The position numbers were made by a program, and so were the translations under genes. The notes under the pieces are model-generated. The model ran no database searches. It was not told the DNA's origin and saw nothing but the letters and a program-made list of their open reading frames with translations. From positions 62,001-126,000 of the forward strand of contig NZ_BJMN01000010.1 in NCBI RefSeq assembly GCF_006539185.1: 64,000 bases of DNA. Reading direction: 5' to 3'. Positions 31,652-39,962 of the stretch are shown here, one piece after another (the stretch's first letter is position 1; every line of letters starts with the position of its first letter). The DNA is from Streptomyces gardneri. Its GTDB lineage: Bacteria; Actinomycetota; Actinomycetes; Streptomycetales; Streptomycetaceae.

Positions 31652-32845
31652 TCAGGGATGCTCCGCCCGTACCGGCCGGCGGATCAGGTAGGCGGCGGCG
31701 GACGCGACGAGCAGCAGCATGCAGGCGATGAAGACCAGACCCGCCCGGTCGAGTCCGAGCGGGTCGGCGAGGAGTCCCACGCCGATCACCGGGATCGAGA
31801 TGCCCGTGTACGCGACCACGAACAGCGTCGAGATCACCGCCGCGCGCTGGTCCGCCGGCGCCGCGGCGGCGACGGAGGACAGCGCCGCGCGGAAGGCGAG
31901 GCCCTGTCCCGCCCCGCCGACCACGGCCGAGAGGACGACGAAGACGAGGAGGTCCGTATAAAGGGCCACCGCGAGGAGGGCGAGGCCGGCGAAGAGCACG
32001 GCGCAGCCCAGGGGCAGGGAGCGCGCCACCCCGACGCGGCCGACGGCGAGCTGTCCGGCGGTCGAGGCGAAGAAGGCCAGGGCCACGACCAGGCCGCTCA
32101 CGGCATGGTTCTCCACGTGCAGGAAGCGGGCGAGGAAGGCGGGGCTGACGGAGGTGAACACGCCGAAGAGGGCGAAGCCCACGAAGGAGGCGATCGCCGC
32201 CGGCACGAACACGGCTCTCACCTGTGCGGGGAGGGCGGGCCGCTGGGGCCGCACGGCGGTCAGGGGCCGGCGTTCCCGTACGGTCTCGGGGAGCCACAGG
32301 AGGACGCCGGCGCTGAGGACCACGAGGGCGAGGTGGACGGCGAAGGGCAGGACCAGTGGATCGGGGGCGTACTCCGCGAGGAGGCCGGCCAGCAGCGGGC
32401 CGCAGCCCAGTCCTCCCATGTTGGCGGCGGTCGCCACGAACGTCGCCCGGGACGCGCCGCCGCGCGGGGCGAGCTCCATGACGTACGCGGTGGCGGCGCC
32501 GGTGAACAGGCCTGCCGACAGGCCGGACAGCAGCCGGCCCGCGTACAGCCAGCCCACGGTGTCCGCGCCGAGGAAGCAGATCGCGCTCGCCGCCGAGAAG
32601 CCCAGGCCCCAGAGCAGCGTCGGACGTCTGCCGATCGTGTCCGAGGCGTTGCCCGCGAGGAGCAGGACGCCGATGACCCCGAAGGCGTACACGGCGTAGA
32701 CGACGGTCACGGTCAGTTCGGAGAAGCCGAACTTCTCCTGGTAGAGGGGGTAGAGCGGCGTCGGCAGTGTGGTGCCGGCCATGCACACGACGAACACGGC
32801 TCCGGCGAGGAGACACCGGAGCCAGGTCTGACGTTCACCTTCCAT
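31652..32845 (-). CDS. MFS transporter (drug:H+ antiporter type)
   Basis: A 397-residue membrane protein with about twelve hydrophobic segments. The first loop between helices 2 and 3 has GNASDTIGRRPTLLWG, the MFS motif A region. The second half repeats the pattern, and the C-terminus (LIRRPVRAEHP) is cytoplasmic. It is likely an efflux pump in the plasma membrane; no substrate can be named. It lies tail to tail with fadE33 and downstream of the chitinase terminator, so it is probably expressed on its own. A role in steroid export is possible but unsupported. Confidence 0.88.
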   Translation of the reverse strand: MEGERQTWLRCLLAGAVFVVCMAGTTLPTPLYPLYQEKFGFSELTVTVVYAVYAFGVIGVLLLAGNASDTIGRRPTLLWGLGFSAASAICFLGADTVGWLYAGRLLSGLSAGLFTGAATAYVMELAPRGGASRATFVATAANMGGLGCGPLLAGLLAEYAPDPLVLPFAVHLALVVLSAGVLLWLPETVRERRPLTAVRPQRPALPAQVRAVFVPAAIASFVGFALFGVFTSVSPAFLARFLHVENHAVSGLVVALAFFASTAGQLAVGRVGVARSLPLGCAVLFAGLALLAVALYTDLLVFVVLSAVVGGAGQGLAFRAALSSVAAAAPADQRAAVISTLFVVAYTGISIPVIGVGLLADPLGLDRAGLVFIACMLLLVASAAAYLIRRPVRAEHP

Positions 32846-32920
32846 GGCGCCGACCGTATCCCCACGGGCCCTCGCGAAAGGGGCACGACCTGCGGAAACC
32901 GTGCAGGCGTCACCCGGGAC

Positions 32921-32965
32921 GCCCCGGGCCGACCCGGCCCCGGCGGGGTCGGGTCGGCCCGGGGC
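32921..32965 (-). terminator. Terminator after the chitinase gene
   Basis: Twenty-one-base arms (left beginning GCCCCGGGCCGACCC) with one G-U-type mismatch and a 3-base loop, 11 bases after the chitinase stop. Confidence 0.85.
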
Positions 32966-32975
32966 GGGCTCGCCG

Positions 32976-34085
32976 CTAGCGGCCCTGGAGGGACTTGACG
33001 TTGTTCCCGAAGGTCCAGTTCTTCGACCCGTCCCAGTTCGCCGACCAGGTCATCAGACCCTTGAGCGCCCCGCGGTAGTGGTTCCACGCCTGGGCCACGG
33101 TCGACGGTGCCATGTGGCCGCCGCCCGCGCCGGGCTGCGCGGGGAGGCCGGGGACCTGCTTGTCGTAGGGCACGCGGATGGTCGTGCCCTGGATCACGAG
33201 GCCCCGGTTCAGGCAGTCGGTCTGGGCGACGAACCCGGCGACGGTTCCGGCGGCGTAGGAGTCGCCCGAGCACCCGTACATGCTGCCGTTGTAGTACTGC
33301 ATGTTGAGCCACCACAGGCGCCCGTTGTCGGCGTACTTCTTGACGATCGGCAGGTAGGCGCCCCAGATCGACCCGTAGGCCACGCTGCCGCCGGTGACGT
33401 ACGCGGTCTCCGGCGCCATGGTCAGTCCGAAGCCGGCGGGCATGCGGGCGAGGACTCCGTCGATGATGTGCACGAGGTTGGCCTGTGAGGCGGAGAGGGT
33501 TCCGATGGCGCCGCTGCCGACCAGGCCGGTCTCGATGTCGATGTCGATCCCGTCGAAGTTGTACTTCTGCAGGATGGGCACGATCGTCGCGACGAAGCGG
33601 TCGGCGACGGCGCGCGAGCTCAGGTCGATCCCGGCGGCGGCGCCGCCGATCGACATCAGGACGGTCGCGCCCGCCGCCTTGGCGCGGCACATCTCCGCCG
33701 GGGTGGCTACGCGGACGGTGCTGTCCATGCCGTCCTCCCACAGCACCGTGCCGTCCGAACGGATCACGGGGAAGGCGGCGTTGATGACGTTGTAGCCGTG
33801 GGCCGCGAAGCGCGGGTCGTCGATGGGTGCCCAGCCGAAGGGCGGGTGGACGCCGTTGGCCGCGCCGTCCCAGTTCTCCCAGTACCCCTGGAGCACCTTC
33901 CCGGCGGGTTTCGGCTTGAGGGCGCAGGTGTCCGCGGCGGCGGTCGCCGGTGCGGGCGCGGAGACGGTGGTGCGGGCGGACAGCGCGTTGTCGGCGGCTG
34001 CGGCGCCGGGAGCGGCGAGGGCGGCGGCTGCGAGGAGGGTGACGAGTCCCGCTCCGAGGACACGGGGGATCCGAGGGCCTGGCAT
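32976..34085 (-). CDS. Secreted GH18 chitinase
   Basis: A 369-residue glycoside hydrolase family 18 enzyme that cleaves chitin. A Sec signal peptide covers about residues 1-31 (PRVLGAGLVTLLAAAALAAPGAAAA). The catalytic barrel starts at GKVLQGYWENW near 62, has the SIGG strand near 145, and the DxxDxDxE motif FDGIDIDIE with Glu185 as acid/base. No carbohydrate-binding module is present. The ATG at 34085 is chosen because it gives the signal peptide directly. A DasR-like box lies 61-76 bases upstream of the start, pointing to control by N-acetylglucosamine signalling. Confidence 0.93.
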   Translation of the reverse strand: MPGPRIPRVLGAGLVTLLAAAALAAPGAAAADNALSARTTVSAPAPATAAADTCALKPKPAGKVLQGYWENWDGAANGVHPPFGWAPIDDPRFAAHGYNVINAAFPVIRSDGTVLWEDGMDSTVRVATPAEMCRAKAAGATVLMSIGGAAAGIDLSSRAVADRFVATIVPILQKYNFDGIDIDIETGLVGSGAIGTLSASQANLVHIIDGVLARMPAGFGLTMAPETAYVTGGSVAYGSIWGAYLPIVKKYADNGRLWWLNMQYYNGSMYGCSGDSYAAGTVAGFVAQTDCLNRGLVIQGTTIRVPYDKQVPGLPAQPGAGGGHMAPSTVAQAWNHYRGALKGLMTWSANWDGSKNWTFGNNVKSLQGR

Positions 34086-34145
34086 GCGTGCTCCTTGGGA
34101 CGTGGGGGGTGGTCCTAGGCATGGCGCGCGCTCCAGCAGACCGTA

Positions 34146-34161
34146 AGTTGGTCCAGACCAT
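34146..34161. promoter_or_regulatory. DasR-responsive element (dre) at the chitinase promoter
   Basis: AGTTGGTCCAGACCAT contains the palindrome TGGTCCAGACCA, one base from the DasR core TGGTCTAGACCA. It lies in the divergent gap between the chitinase and hutD genes, 61 bases from the chitinase start. Confidence 0.72.
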
Positions 34162-34249
34162 CCGTCAACCACTCTCACCGTCACGACTCTTCCGGCGACC
34201 TCCCCGTATGATCCACACCTCGCACAGGACGCAGGTCAGGAGCCCTCCC

Positions 34250-34819
34250 ATGCACCACTTCGATGTCGAGACGCTGACGGCGGGCCGGTGGCGCAACGAC
34301 GGGGGCGCGACCCGGCAGATCGCCTCGCGGCCCGCGGGCGACGAGGATTTCGTGTGGCGCGCGAGCATCGCCGACATCGACCGGGACGGGCCGTTCTCGG
34401 CGTTCCCCGGCGTCGACCGGACGCTCACCCTGCTGGCGGGCGACGGTGTGCGGCTCAGCTGCCCGGGGGTGTTCGACCGGCTCCTGGAGCGCGCGGGCGA
34501 ACCGTTCGCGTTCTCCGGCGATCTCGCCCTCGCCGCCGAACTGCCGGGCGGCGCCTGCCGGGTGCTGAACATCATGGTCCGGCGCGGACGCGCGACGGCG
34601 CGGGTGGAGCGGGTCACCGGCCGGGTCGTACCGCCCTCCGGGCACGCCGGAGTCCTCCACGTCCTGGGCGGGCACTGGCAGGCGGGCACGGACGGACCCG
34701 TCCTCGCACCCGGCCAGGGCGTGTGGTGGGACGCGGATGCGCAGGCGCCGGGCGGAGCGGTCGCACCGCTCTCGCCCGACGCGACCGCCTTGTGGGCGGA
34801 TGTCGCACCGGCGGGATGA
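34250..34819 (+). CDS. hutD: HutD-family protein
   Basis: A 189-residue bicupin of the HutD/Ves family. The signature RWRNDGGATRQIASRP opens the protein, followed by WRASIADIDRDGPFSAFPGVDRTLTLLAGDGVRL and a DLALAAELPGGACRVLNIMVRRG block. HutD accompanies histidine-utilisation genes in many bacteria and is thought to bind a pathway metabolite; no hut genes are in this window. The ATG at 34250 has AGGAG 8 bases upstream. The DasR-like box is in its own upstream region as well as that of the chitinase. Confidence 0.85.
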   Translation: MHHFDVETLTAGRWRNDGGATRQIASRPAGDEDFVWRASIADIDRDGPFSAFPGVDRTLTLLAGDGVRLSCPGVFDRLLERAGEPFAFSGDLALAAELPGGACRVLNIMVRRGRATARVERVTGRVVPPSGHAGVLHVLGGHWQAGTDGPVLAPGQGVWWDADAQAPGGAVAPLSPDATALWADVAPAG

Positions 34820-34845
34820 CTCCGGGTCAGCCGGCCGCGACCGTG

Positions 34846-34878
34846 TGGACGGTCTCGGCCGGCTGGACGGTCTCGGCC
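34846..34878. repeat. 18-bp tandem repeat after the YihY stop
   Basis: TGGACGGTCTCGGCC occurs at 34846-34860 and 34864-34878, period 18, between the 3' ends of hutD and the minus-strand YihY gene. Confidence 0.9.
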
Positions 34879-34900
34879 TGGACACCGCCGCCCGCGGCCC

Positions 34901-35803
34901 TCACGGCGCGAGCGGCCCCTCCGGCGGTTGCCGGTCGGCGTCTCCGTCCTCCTCGTCGGGAGGCGGCTCGCCGCCACCGTCCCGCATCACGTACCGGTTC
35001 AGCGGCGGTTCTTCCGCGAGTACGGCTCCGATGGTGACCGCGAAGGTGACCGCGCCGCAGACGACGATCAGCCACGACAGCATGACGAGGACGAGACCGA
35101 AGGCGCCGTACGAGGCCACGGCCCGGTCGACCGCGCCGGGCACGTAGATCCGGGCCGTGAGGCCGAGCGCGGTGGTGGCGGTGCCGGCGAGCAGCGCCCC
35201 GGGCAGCAGGGCCAGCCAGGCGACGCGCTTGGCCAGGAGCAGGTGCTGGGTCCACAGCCAGACACCGGTGGCCAGCAGGAAGGTGAGGACGACGCCCACG
35301 ACGGCGCCGAGGCCGAAGCCGTTCCTGATCGGGGCCTGGAACACGACCACGAGGACCAGGACGAGGAGCCACACCACCCAGCGCCAGGCCGCGATCCGGG
35401 TCTTGGCCTTGGGCAGCCGCCACGCCCGCTCGCACACCCGGGACATGGCCCGGCTGAAGCTTGTCGCCGACACCAGGGCGACCATCACGCCGACCGCGCC
35501 GGTCGTCTCACGAACCTCCTCGTCGGACGTGGGGTACAGGACCTGCTTGAGCTGTTTCTCGGACTCCCCGCTCAGGCCGAACATGGCTCCGAGGGAGTCG
35601 CTCAGCTGGTCACGGACGCCGAGCGGGGCGAAGGCCGCGAAGGCGAAGAGGAGGGGGACGGCGGCCAGGAAGGCCTGTGCGGCGAGCCTGGTCCCCGCGT
35701 CCAGGAGGTTGCCGGACAGCAGCCGGCTCGTGAGTTCGGCCAGGACGGGGAAGCGTAGCTCGGCGCCCGCGCGCAGCCGCTCGAACCGCAGCTTCCACTC
35801 CAT
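34901..35803 (-). CDS. YihY/BrkB-family inner membrane protein
   Basis: A 300-residue integral membrane protein with about six hydrophobic segments, including AAQAFLAAVPLLFAFAAFAP, WVVWLLVLVLVVVFQAPI, GVVLTFLLATGVWLW and a last ALGLVLVMLSWLIVVCGAVTF-like helix. The conserved positions of the YihY/virulence factor BrkB family are visible, and a charged Pro/Glu/Asp tail follows. Molecular role is unknown; once called RNase BN in error. It stands alone, tail to tail with hutD. Confidence 0.85.
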   Translation of the reverse strand: MEWKLRFERLRAGAELRFPVLAELTSRLLSGNLLDAGTRLAAQAFLAAVPLLFAFAAFAPLGVRDQLSDSLGAMFGLSGESEKQLKQVLYPTSDEEVRETTGAVGVMVALVSATSFSRAMSRVCERAWRLPKAKTRIAAWRWVVWLLVLVLVVVFQAPIRNGFGLGAVVGVVLTFLLATGVWLWTQHLLLAKRVAWLALLPGALLAGTATTALGLTARIYVPGAVDRAVASYGAFGLVLVMLSWLIVVCGAVTFAVTIGAVLAEEPPLNRYVMRDGGGEPPPDEEDGDADRQPPEGPLAP

Positions 35804-35840
35804 GCCGTCTCCTGCCCCTCTCGGTCCGCGCCGGTCGCCG

Positions 35841-35925
35841 TCAGGCCAGGAGCTTCGCCTTCGCCTTCCGGAACTCCTCCTCGGTGAGCGCCCCCTTCTC
35901 CTCTACCGCCCTCCGCCCCGAGGGA
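35841..35925 (-). pseudogene. SHOCT-domain gene remnant
   Basis: The minus-strand frame ending at TGA 35843-35841 encodes VEEKGALTEEEFRKAKAKLLA, a textbook C-terminal SHOCT (short C-terminal) motif. Upstream the frame runs through unrelated sequence without any ATG, GTG or TTG that fits, and overlaps the 3' end region of the phosphatase gene. It therefore looks like the last 25 codons of a lost membrane-protein gene. Confidence 0.55.
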
Positions 35926-35965
35926 CGATCTTGACCGCTTCGGGCAGTATCTGCGGAATGTGACC

Positions 35966-37960
35966 TTACGGCGACTCGGGTGAATCGGCGCGGAAGGCGA
36001 TCATCGCGGTGTCGTCGCGGTGGTCGGAGAGGCTCTGGAGTCCGTGCAGCAGCTCGGGCAGCGCCGCCCGTCGGTGGCGGGCCGCCGCGCGGGCGAGTCG
36101 CCGCTGGCCGTCGGCGAACGGGGCGGTGGGGGTCTCGACCAGGCCGTCCGTGTAGAGCAGGAGGGTGTCCCCCGCACCGAGGACGCGGGTGTGGGTGCTG
36201 CGCGGGACGCTGAGGTCGACACAGAGCGGCAGGTCCTCCTGCGTACCGTCGAGGAAGAGCGGGCCGCCGTGGGCCGGGATCAGCAGGGGCGGCGGGTGAC
36301 CGGCGTTGGACCAGCTCACGTGCCACCGGAGGTCGGGCAGTCGCCGTAGCTGGGTGTGGACGGCCGTCGCGAAGGACGCCGCGCCCAGGCCCTCGGCCGC
36401 CTCGTCGAACCGGGCGAGCACGTCCGCCGGGGTGGCGCCGGGCCCGCGGCTGTAGGCCAGGGCGCGGAGCATGTTGCGCATCTGGGTCATCGCGGTGGCG
36501 GCGGCTAGGTCATGGCCCACGACGTCGCCCACGTCGAGGACGAGCGTGCCGTCGGGCAGGAGGAAGGCGTCGTACCAGTCCCCGCCGATCTCGTTGGCGG
36601 AGCTGGCGGGCTGGTAGGAGGCCGCCAGGCTCGCCCCGCCGACGGTGGGCGGCCGGGTGAGCTGGGCGCGCTGGAGGGCGAGCGCGGTCCGCCGGGCGCT
36701 CTGGAGGTCGAGTGCCTTGCGGATCGGCTGCTGGGCGTGGTGGAGGACCTCGCGCAGCAGCTCGGTCTCGGTCGGGCCGAGGGTCGGCGTGTCGCCGTTG
36801 GTGCTGGTGGCCGCGTAGCCGAGGACGATGTCGTCGACGACCAGCGGGATGAGGGTGACGCTGGTGGCCCCCGAGGCGGCGAGCCACCGTTCCGTGACGG
36901 CCGGCAGGAGCTCGGCCGGTACGGGACCGCCGACGGGGATGCCGAAGGTGCGGGGGACACGGGACTCCAGGACCTCGCGGACCTTACGGGTGACCGTGAC
37001 GCTCTGCCCGAGCAGGGCCGGCGGCGCCGGCAGTCCGGGACGGGTGGCGGAGGCGACCCGGCGGGCGGTGACGGGGGCGTGCTCGGGCAGCGGCCACTCC
37101 TCGTGGGAGAGCAGCAGGATGAGGCAGGCGTCGGTCAGTTCGGGCACGACGATCTTCACCACCTCGCCGAAGGCCTCCCCCAGGCTCTGCCCCGTGACGG
37201 TGGCGACCCGGGCGAGGAGCCGCTCGCGCAGCTGGGCGCGCCAGGTGTCCTCGATGTCGACGGTGGCGGCGATCCACTCGGCGACCCGGCCCTCCCGCAG
37301 GACGGGGACGCCGCGCGTGGACAGATGGCGGTACGAGCCGTCGGCGGCGCGCACGCGGAAGGTGCACTGGAAGACGCCGCCGGCCCCGCGCGTCGCGGCG
37401 TCGCGCCAGCACGCGCCGAGCCTGTCGCGGTCGCGGGGGTGGACGTGCGCGTACCAGCCCGTGTCGGCGCGCGGATGCCAGGGGGCGCCGGTCAGCCGCT
37501 CCCAGCCGGGGACGATCTCCTCCATGGCCCCGTCGGCGTGCACGACCCAGATCATCACCGACACGGCCGAGACCAGGGCCCGGTACCGCTGGAGGGCGAA
37601 GGTCTCGGTGGTGGTGTCCATCGCCACCACGAGGATCCCGTCGCCCTCCTGGGTGGTCACGGGGCTGCACGAGTACACGAAGTACCGCGACTGCGCGGGC
37701 GCGTCCGGGTCGGGCTCGCGCGCGCCGGTGACCTGGCGGGCCCGCCCCGTCGCCCGCACCTCGTCCAGGACGGACAGGAACCGCCAGCCGTCGGGGTCCG
37801 CGAACGCCTCCCGGGCGGGCAGCCCCACCTGCCGGGCGCCGAACATCCTCGTGAAGGCGGCGTTGGTGTAGAGGAGCCGGCCCTCGGGGCCCGCGAGCAG
37901 CGCGACGGCGGCGACGGCACCGTCGAAGACCGCCGGGTCCACGGGCGGCGCTGGGCTCAT
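35966..37960 (-). CDS. PAS-GAF-SpoIIE/PP2C serine phosphatase
   Basis: A 664-residue signalling phosphatase. Residues about 10-130 form a PAS domain (GRLLYTNAAFTRMFG), 135-265 a second PAS/PAC (MIWVVHADGAMEEIVPGW with FRVRAADGSYRHLSTRGVPV), 270-425 a GAF-like region, and the C-terminus from about 450 the SpoIIE-type PP2C domain with GGDWYDAFLLPDG, DVVGHDLAAATAMTQMRNMLRA, SNAGHPPPLL and LLLYTDGLVE. Metal-binding aspartates are all present. It would dephosphorylate an anti-sigma-factor antagonist in response to a sensed signal; no partner genes are adjacent. Confidence 0.9.
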   Translation of the reverse strand: MSPAPPVDPAVFDGAVAAVALLAGPEGRLLYTNAAFTRMFGARQVGLPAREAFADPDGWRFLSVLDEVRATGRARQVTGAREPDPDAPAQSRYFVYSCSPVTTQEGDGILVVAMDTTTETFALQRYRALVSAVSVMIWVVHADGAMEEIVPGWERLTGAPWHPRADTGWYAHVHPRDRDRLGACWRDAATRGAGGVFQCTFRVRAADGSYRHLSTRGVPVLREGRVAEWIAATVDIEDTWRAQLRERLLARVATVTGQSLGEAFGEVVKIVVPELTDACLILLLSHEEWPLPEHAPVTARRVASATRPGLPAPPALLGQSVTVTRKVREVLESRVPRTFGIPVGGPVPAELLPAVTERWLAASGATSVTLIPLVVDDIVLGYAATSTNGDTPTLGPTETELLREVLHHAQQPIRKALDLQSARRTALALQRAQLTRPPTVGGASLAASYQPASSANEIGGDWYDAFLLPDGTLVLDVGDVVGHDLAAATAMTQMRNMLRALAYSRGPGATPADVLARFDEAAEGLGAASFATAVHTQLRRLPDLRWHVSWSNAGHPPPLLIPAHGGPLFLDGTQEDLPLCVDLSVPRSTHTRVLGAGDTLLLYTDGLVETPTAPFADGQRRLARAAARHRRAALPELLHGLQSLSDHRDDTAMIAFRADSPESP

Positions 37961-38220
37961 CCCGGTCCCCTCGGGGCGCGTCCCGGATCCGTCGTCACCA
38001 CGGTTTCCAGCCTGCTGGAGCGACGGCGGGGCGGCGAGGCGGGCCGACCCGATCGAGTGAGCTCCGGCGGCGGTCCGGAGGAATCGGCGGGGCACGGCGG
38101 TGACGGCCGGTGCGCACGGGAGGAGTCGCCGCGGGCGGGGAACGTTCCCGCAGGCCGCTCCGTTGACCTCAGGTCCGCCTCTCCCCACCGCGTACCCCGT
38201 ACGCCAAACCGAGGAGTCCC

Positions 38221-38898
38221 TTGCCCGTCACGCCGCCCACCGCGCCCCTGCCCCCGCTCCCTTCGCTCGCCGCGCAGGCCGAGCGTCTGATCGAGCTGGG
38301 GGTGCACGAGATCGCCGGGGTCTCCGCCGACGCGCTGCGGACCTTCGCCTCCGAAGCGGCCGAAGCGGTCGAAGCGGCCGAAGGCGACGACGGCGGCGCC
38401 CTGCTCGCCGTACACCCGGACCGCGCTCCGGCCTCGGCGCTCGCCCCGCTCCTCCGGCGCGCCGACAAGCCCGGCTTCGTCGTGGTCGACATGCCCGACG
38501 TCGACGACTTCGCCCCGTCCGGCATCGAGCTCCCCGACGCACCGTTCTACCTGGTCACCGGCGTCGACCGCGGTGACCGCATGTCGAACTGGAGCCCGGA
38601 CGAGGCGCTGCCCGCGCTCACCGAGGAGAAGCGCACCCCGCTCGTGCTCACCGAGGGCATCCACTGGGTGCTCCAGCAGCCGGCCGCCCTCGAACGCAAC
38701 CTCTGCTTCATGACGATCGGCTCCCGGCTGCGCAAGGCGAACGGCGCCATGGACGCTCGTACCCCGGCGATCTGGATCAGCAACGGCACGGGAAGGGACG
38801 GCCGCGAGCGGCGCGACGCCCCGAAGGTCGGCTGGTGCTGGTGGGGCAACCGCCACACCTGGCTGGGCTTCGCCTCGACGACGGGACGTGAGAGCTAG
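38221..38898 (+). CDS. DUF5701-family protein
   Basis: A 225-residue actinobacterial protein of unknown function. It keeps the family features of DUF5701: LIELGVHEIAGVSADALRTF at the N-terminus, KPGFVVVDMPDVDDFAP, NWSPDEALPAL, and the C-terminal GWCWWGNRHTWLGFASTTGR. The start is TTG 38221 with GAGGAG 4-5 bases before it. No signal peptide or membrane segment is seen. It lies tail to tail with the AraC gene, with a 260-base upstream gap that holds the short palindrome GGGAACGTTCCC. Confidence 0.8.
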   Translation: MPVTPPTAPLPPLPSLAAQAERLIELGVHEIAGVSADALRTFASEAAEAVEAAEGDDGGALLAVHPDRAPASALAPLLRRADKPGFVVVDMPDVDDFAPSGIELPDAPFYLVTGVDRGDRMSNWSPDEALPALTEEKRTPLVLTEGIHWVLQQPAALERNLCFMTIGSRLRKANGAMDARTPAIWISNGTGRDGRERRDAPKVGWCWWGNRHTWLGFASTTGRES

Positions 38899-38908
38899 GA
38901 CGCGTCTT

Positions 38909-38929
38909 GGCGGGGAGCCCGGGCCCGCC
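38909..38929. terminator. Weak hairpin between convergent genes
   Basis: A 6-bp stem GGCGGG/CCCGCC with a 9-base GC-rich loop in the 39-base gap between DUF5701 and the AraC gene. Confidence 0.35.
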
Positions 38930-38937
38930 GCTCCGGA

Positions 38938-39873
38938 TCAGCTCTTCCGCCGGTAGGCGCCGGGTGGGGTCCCGTGCGTGCGTTTGAACGCGTGGGCGAA
39001 GGCGAACTCGGAGGTGTAGCCCACCTGGGCGGCGATGGATCGCAGCGGTGCGTCCGAGGTCCGCAGCAGGCGCGCTGCCGTGGTCATGCGCCACCAGGTC
39101 AGGTAGCCGAGGGGCGGTTGGCCGATCAGCAGGGCGAAGCGTTTGGCGAAGGGTGCCCTGGAGAGCCCGGCTTCCGCGGCGAGTTCCGCCACGGTCCAGG
39201 GTGCCGCCGGGTCTCGGTGCATGGCGTGGAGCGCGGCGGTGACGGGCGGGTCGTTCAGCGCGGCGGCCCATCCCGTGGTGTTCTCTCCGGCCGGCTGTTC
39301 CTTGAACCAGATGCGCAGGATGTACAGCAGGAGTGTGTCCAGGAGCGCGGGGACGACCGCGTCCGTGCCCAGGCGCGGGTTCTCCAACTCGGCGGCCAGC
39401 AGCGCCACGGCCGAACTCAACTCGGGACGGCGATCCGAGTGTGCCGGCAGGTGGATCAGGTCCGGGAGGGTCAGCAGCAGCGGGTGCGTGCGGGACGGGT
39501 CGAGCTCGTAGGCCCCGCAGAGCACGACGGTGACCGCACCGCCGTCGCCGCTCCGGTCGACACTGCTCGAGGCGTAGGCGGCGTACGGCTCGTGGTCGTC
39601 GGGGCCGCAGGCCGGAGCCGTCACCGGGGTTTCGGGGCTGTCGGCCAGGGTGTGCCCGCGGCCGTGGGGCAGAAACACCACGTCACCCACGCCCAGTCGG
39701 ATGCTCTCCGCGTCCGGGGACCGCAGCCAGCAGGAACCCCGCAGGATCACCTGGAAGCCGGCCGACCCGGGGACGGAGGCGAACTCCTGACCCCACGGGG
39801 CGTGCCACCGCACATGCGCCGACCGGGGCCGACCGGTCCGGGTCACCGCGAGCACGTCGCTGAGCACATCCAT
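38938..39873 (-). CDS. AraC-family transcriptional regulator with cupin domain
   Basis: A 311-residue regulator. The N-terminal half is an AraC cupin (GFQVILRGSCWLRSPDAESIRLGVGDVVFLPHGRGHTLADSPE), and the C-terminal 100 residues form two helix-turn-helix motifs (WTVAELAAEAGLSRAPFAKRF and PLRSIAAQVGYTSEFAFAHAFKRTHGTPPGAYRR). It is divergent from the quinone-reductase-like gene at 39963, which it very likely controls. The inducing ligand is unknown. Confidence 0.92.
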   Translation of the reverse strand: MDVLSDVLAVTRTGRPRSAHVRWHAPWGQEFASVPGSAGFQVILRGSCWLRSPDAESIRLGVGDVVFLPHGRGHTLADSPETPVTAPACGPDDHEPYAAYASSSVDRSGDGGAVTVVLCGAYELDPSRTHPLLLTLPDLIHLPAHSDRRPELSSAVALLAAELENPRLGTDAVVPALLDTLLLYILRIWFKEQPAGENTTGWAAALNDPPVTAALHAMHRDPAAPWTVAELAAEAGLSRAPFAKRFALLIGQPPLGYLTWWRMTTAARLLRTSDAPLRSIAAQVGYTSEFAFAHAFKRTHGTPPGAYRRKS

Positions 39874-39962
39874 GCGCCGAGACTACGGGCACGAGACGCT
39901 CGCGTATGAACGGGGCCGTCTGACGCATGGATTGTCTCCGTGGGCGGTCATAGGTTCGCGGT

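Noticed and set aside
38138..38149. GGGAACGTTCCC palindrome before the DUF5701 gene
   Set aside because: Perfect but only 12 bases, in a GC-rich gap, with no second copy or known regulator seen; not strong enough to call an operator.
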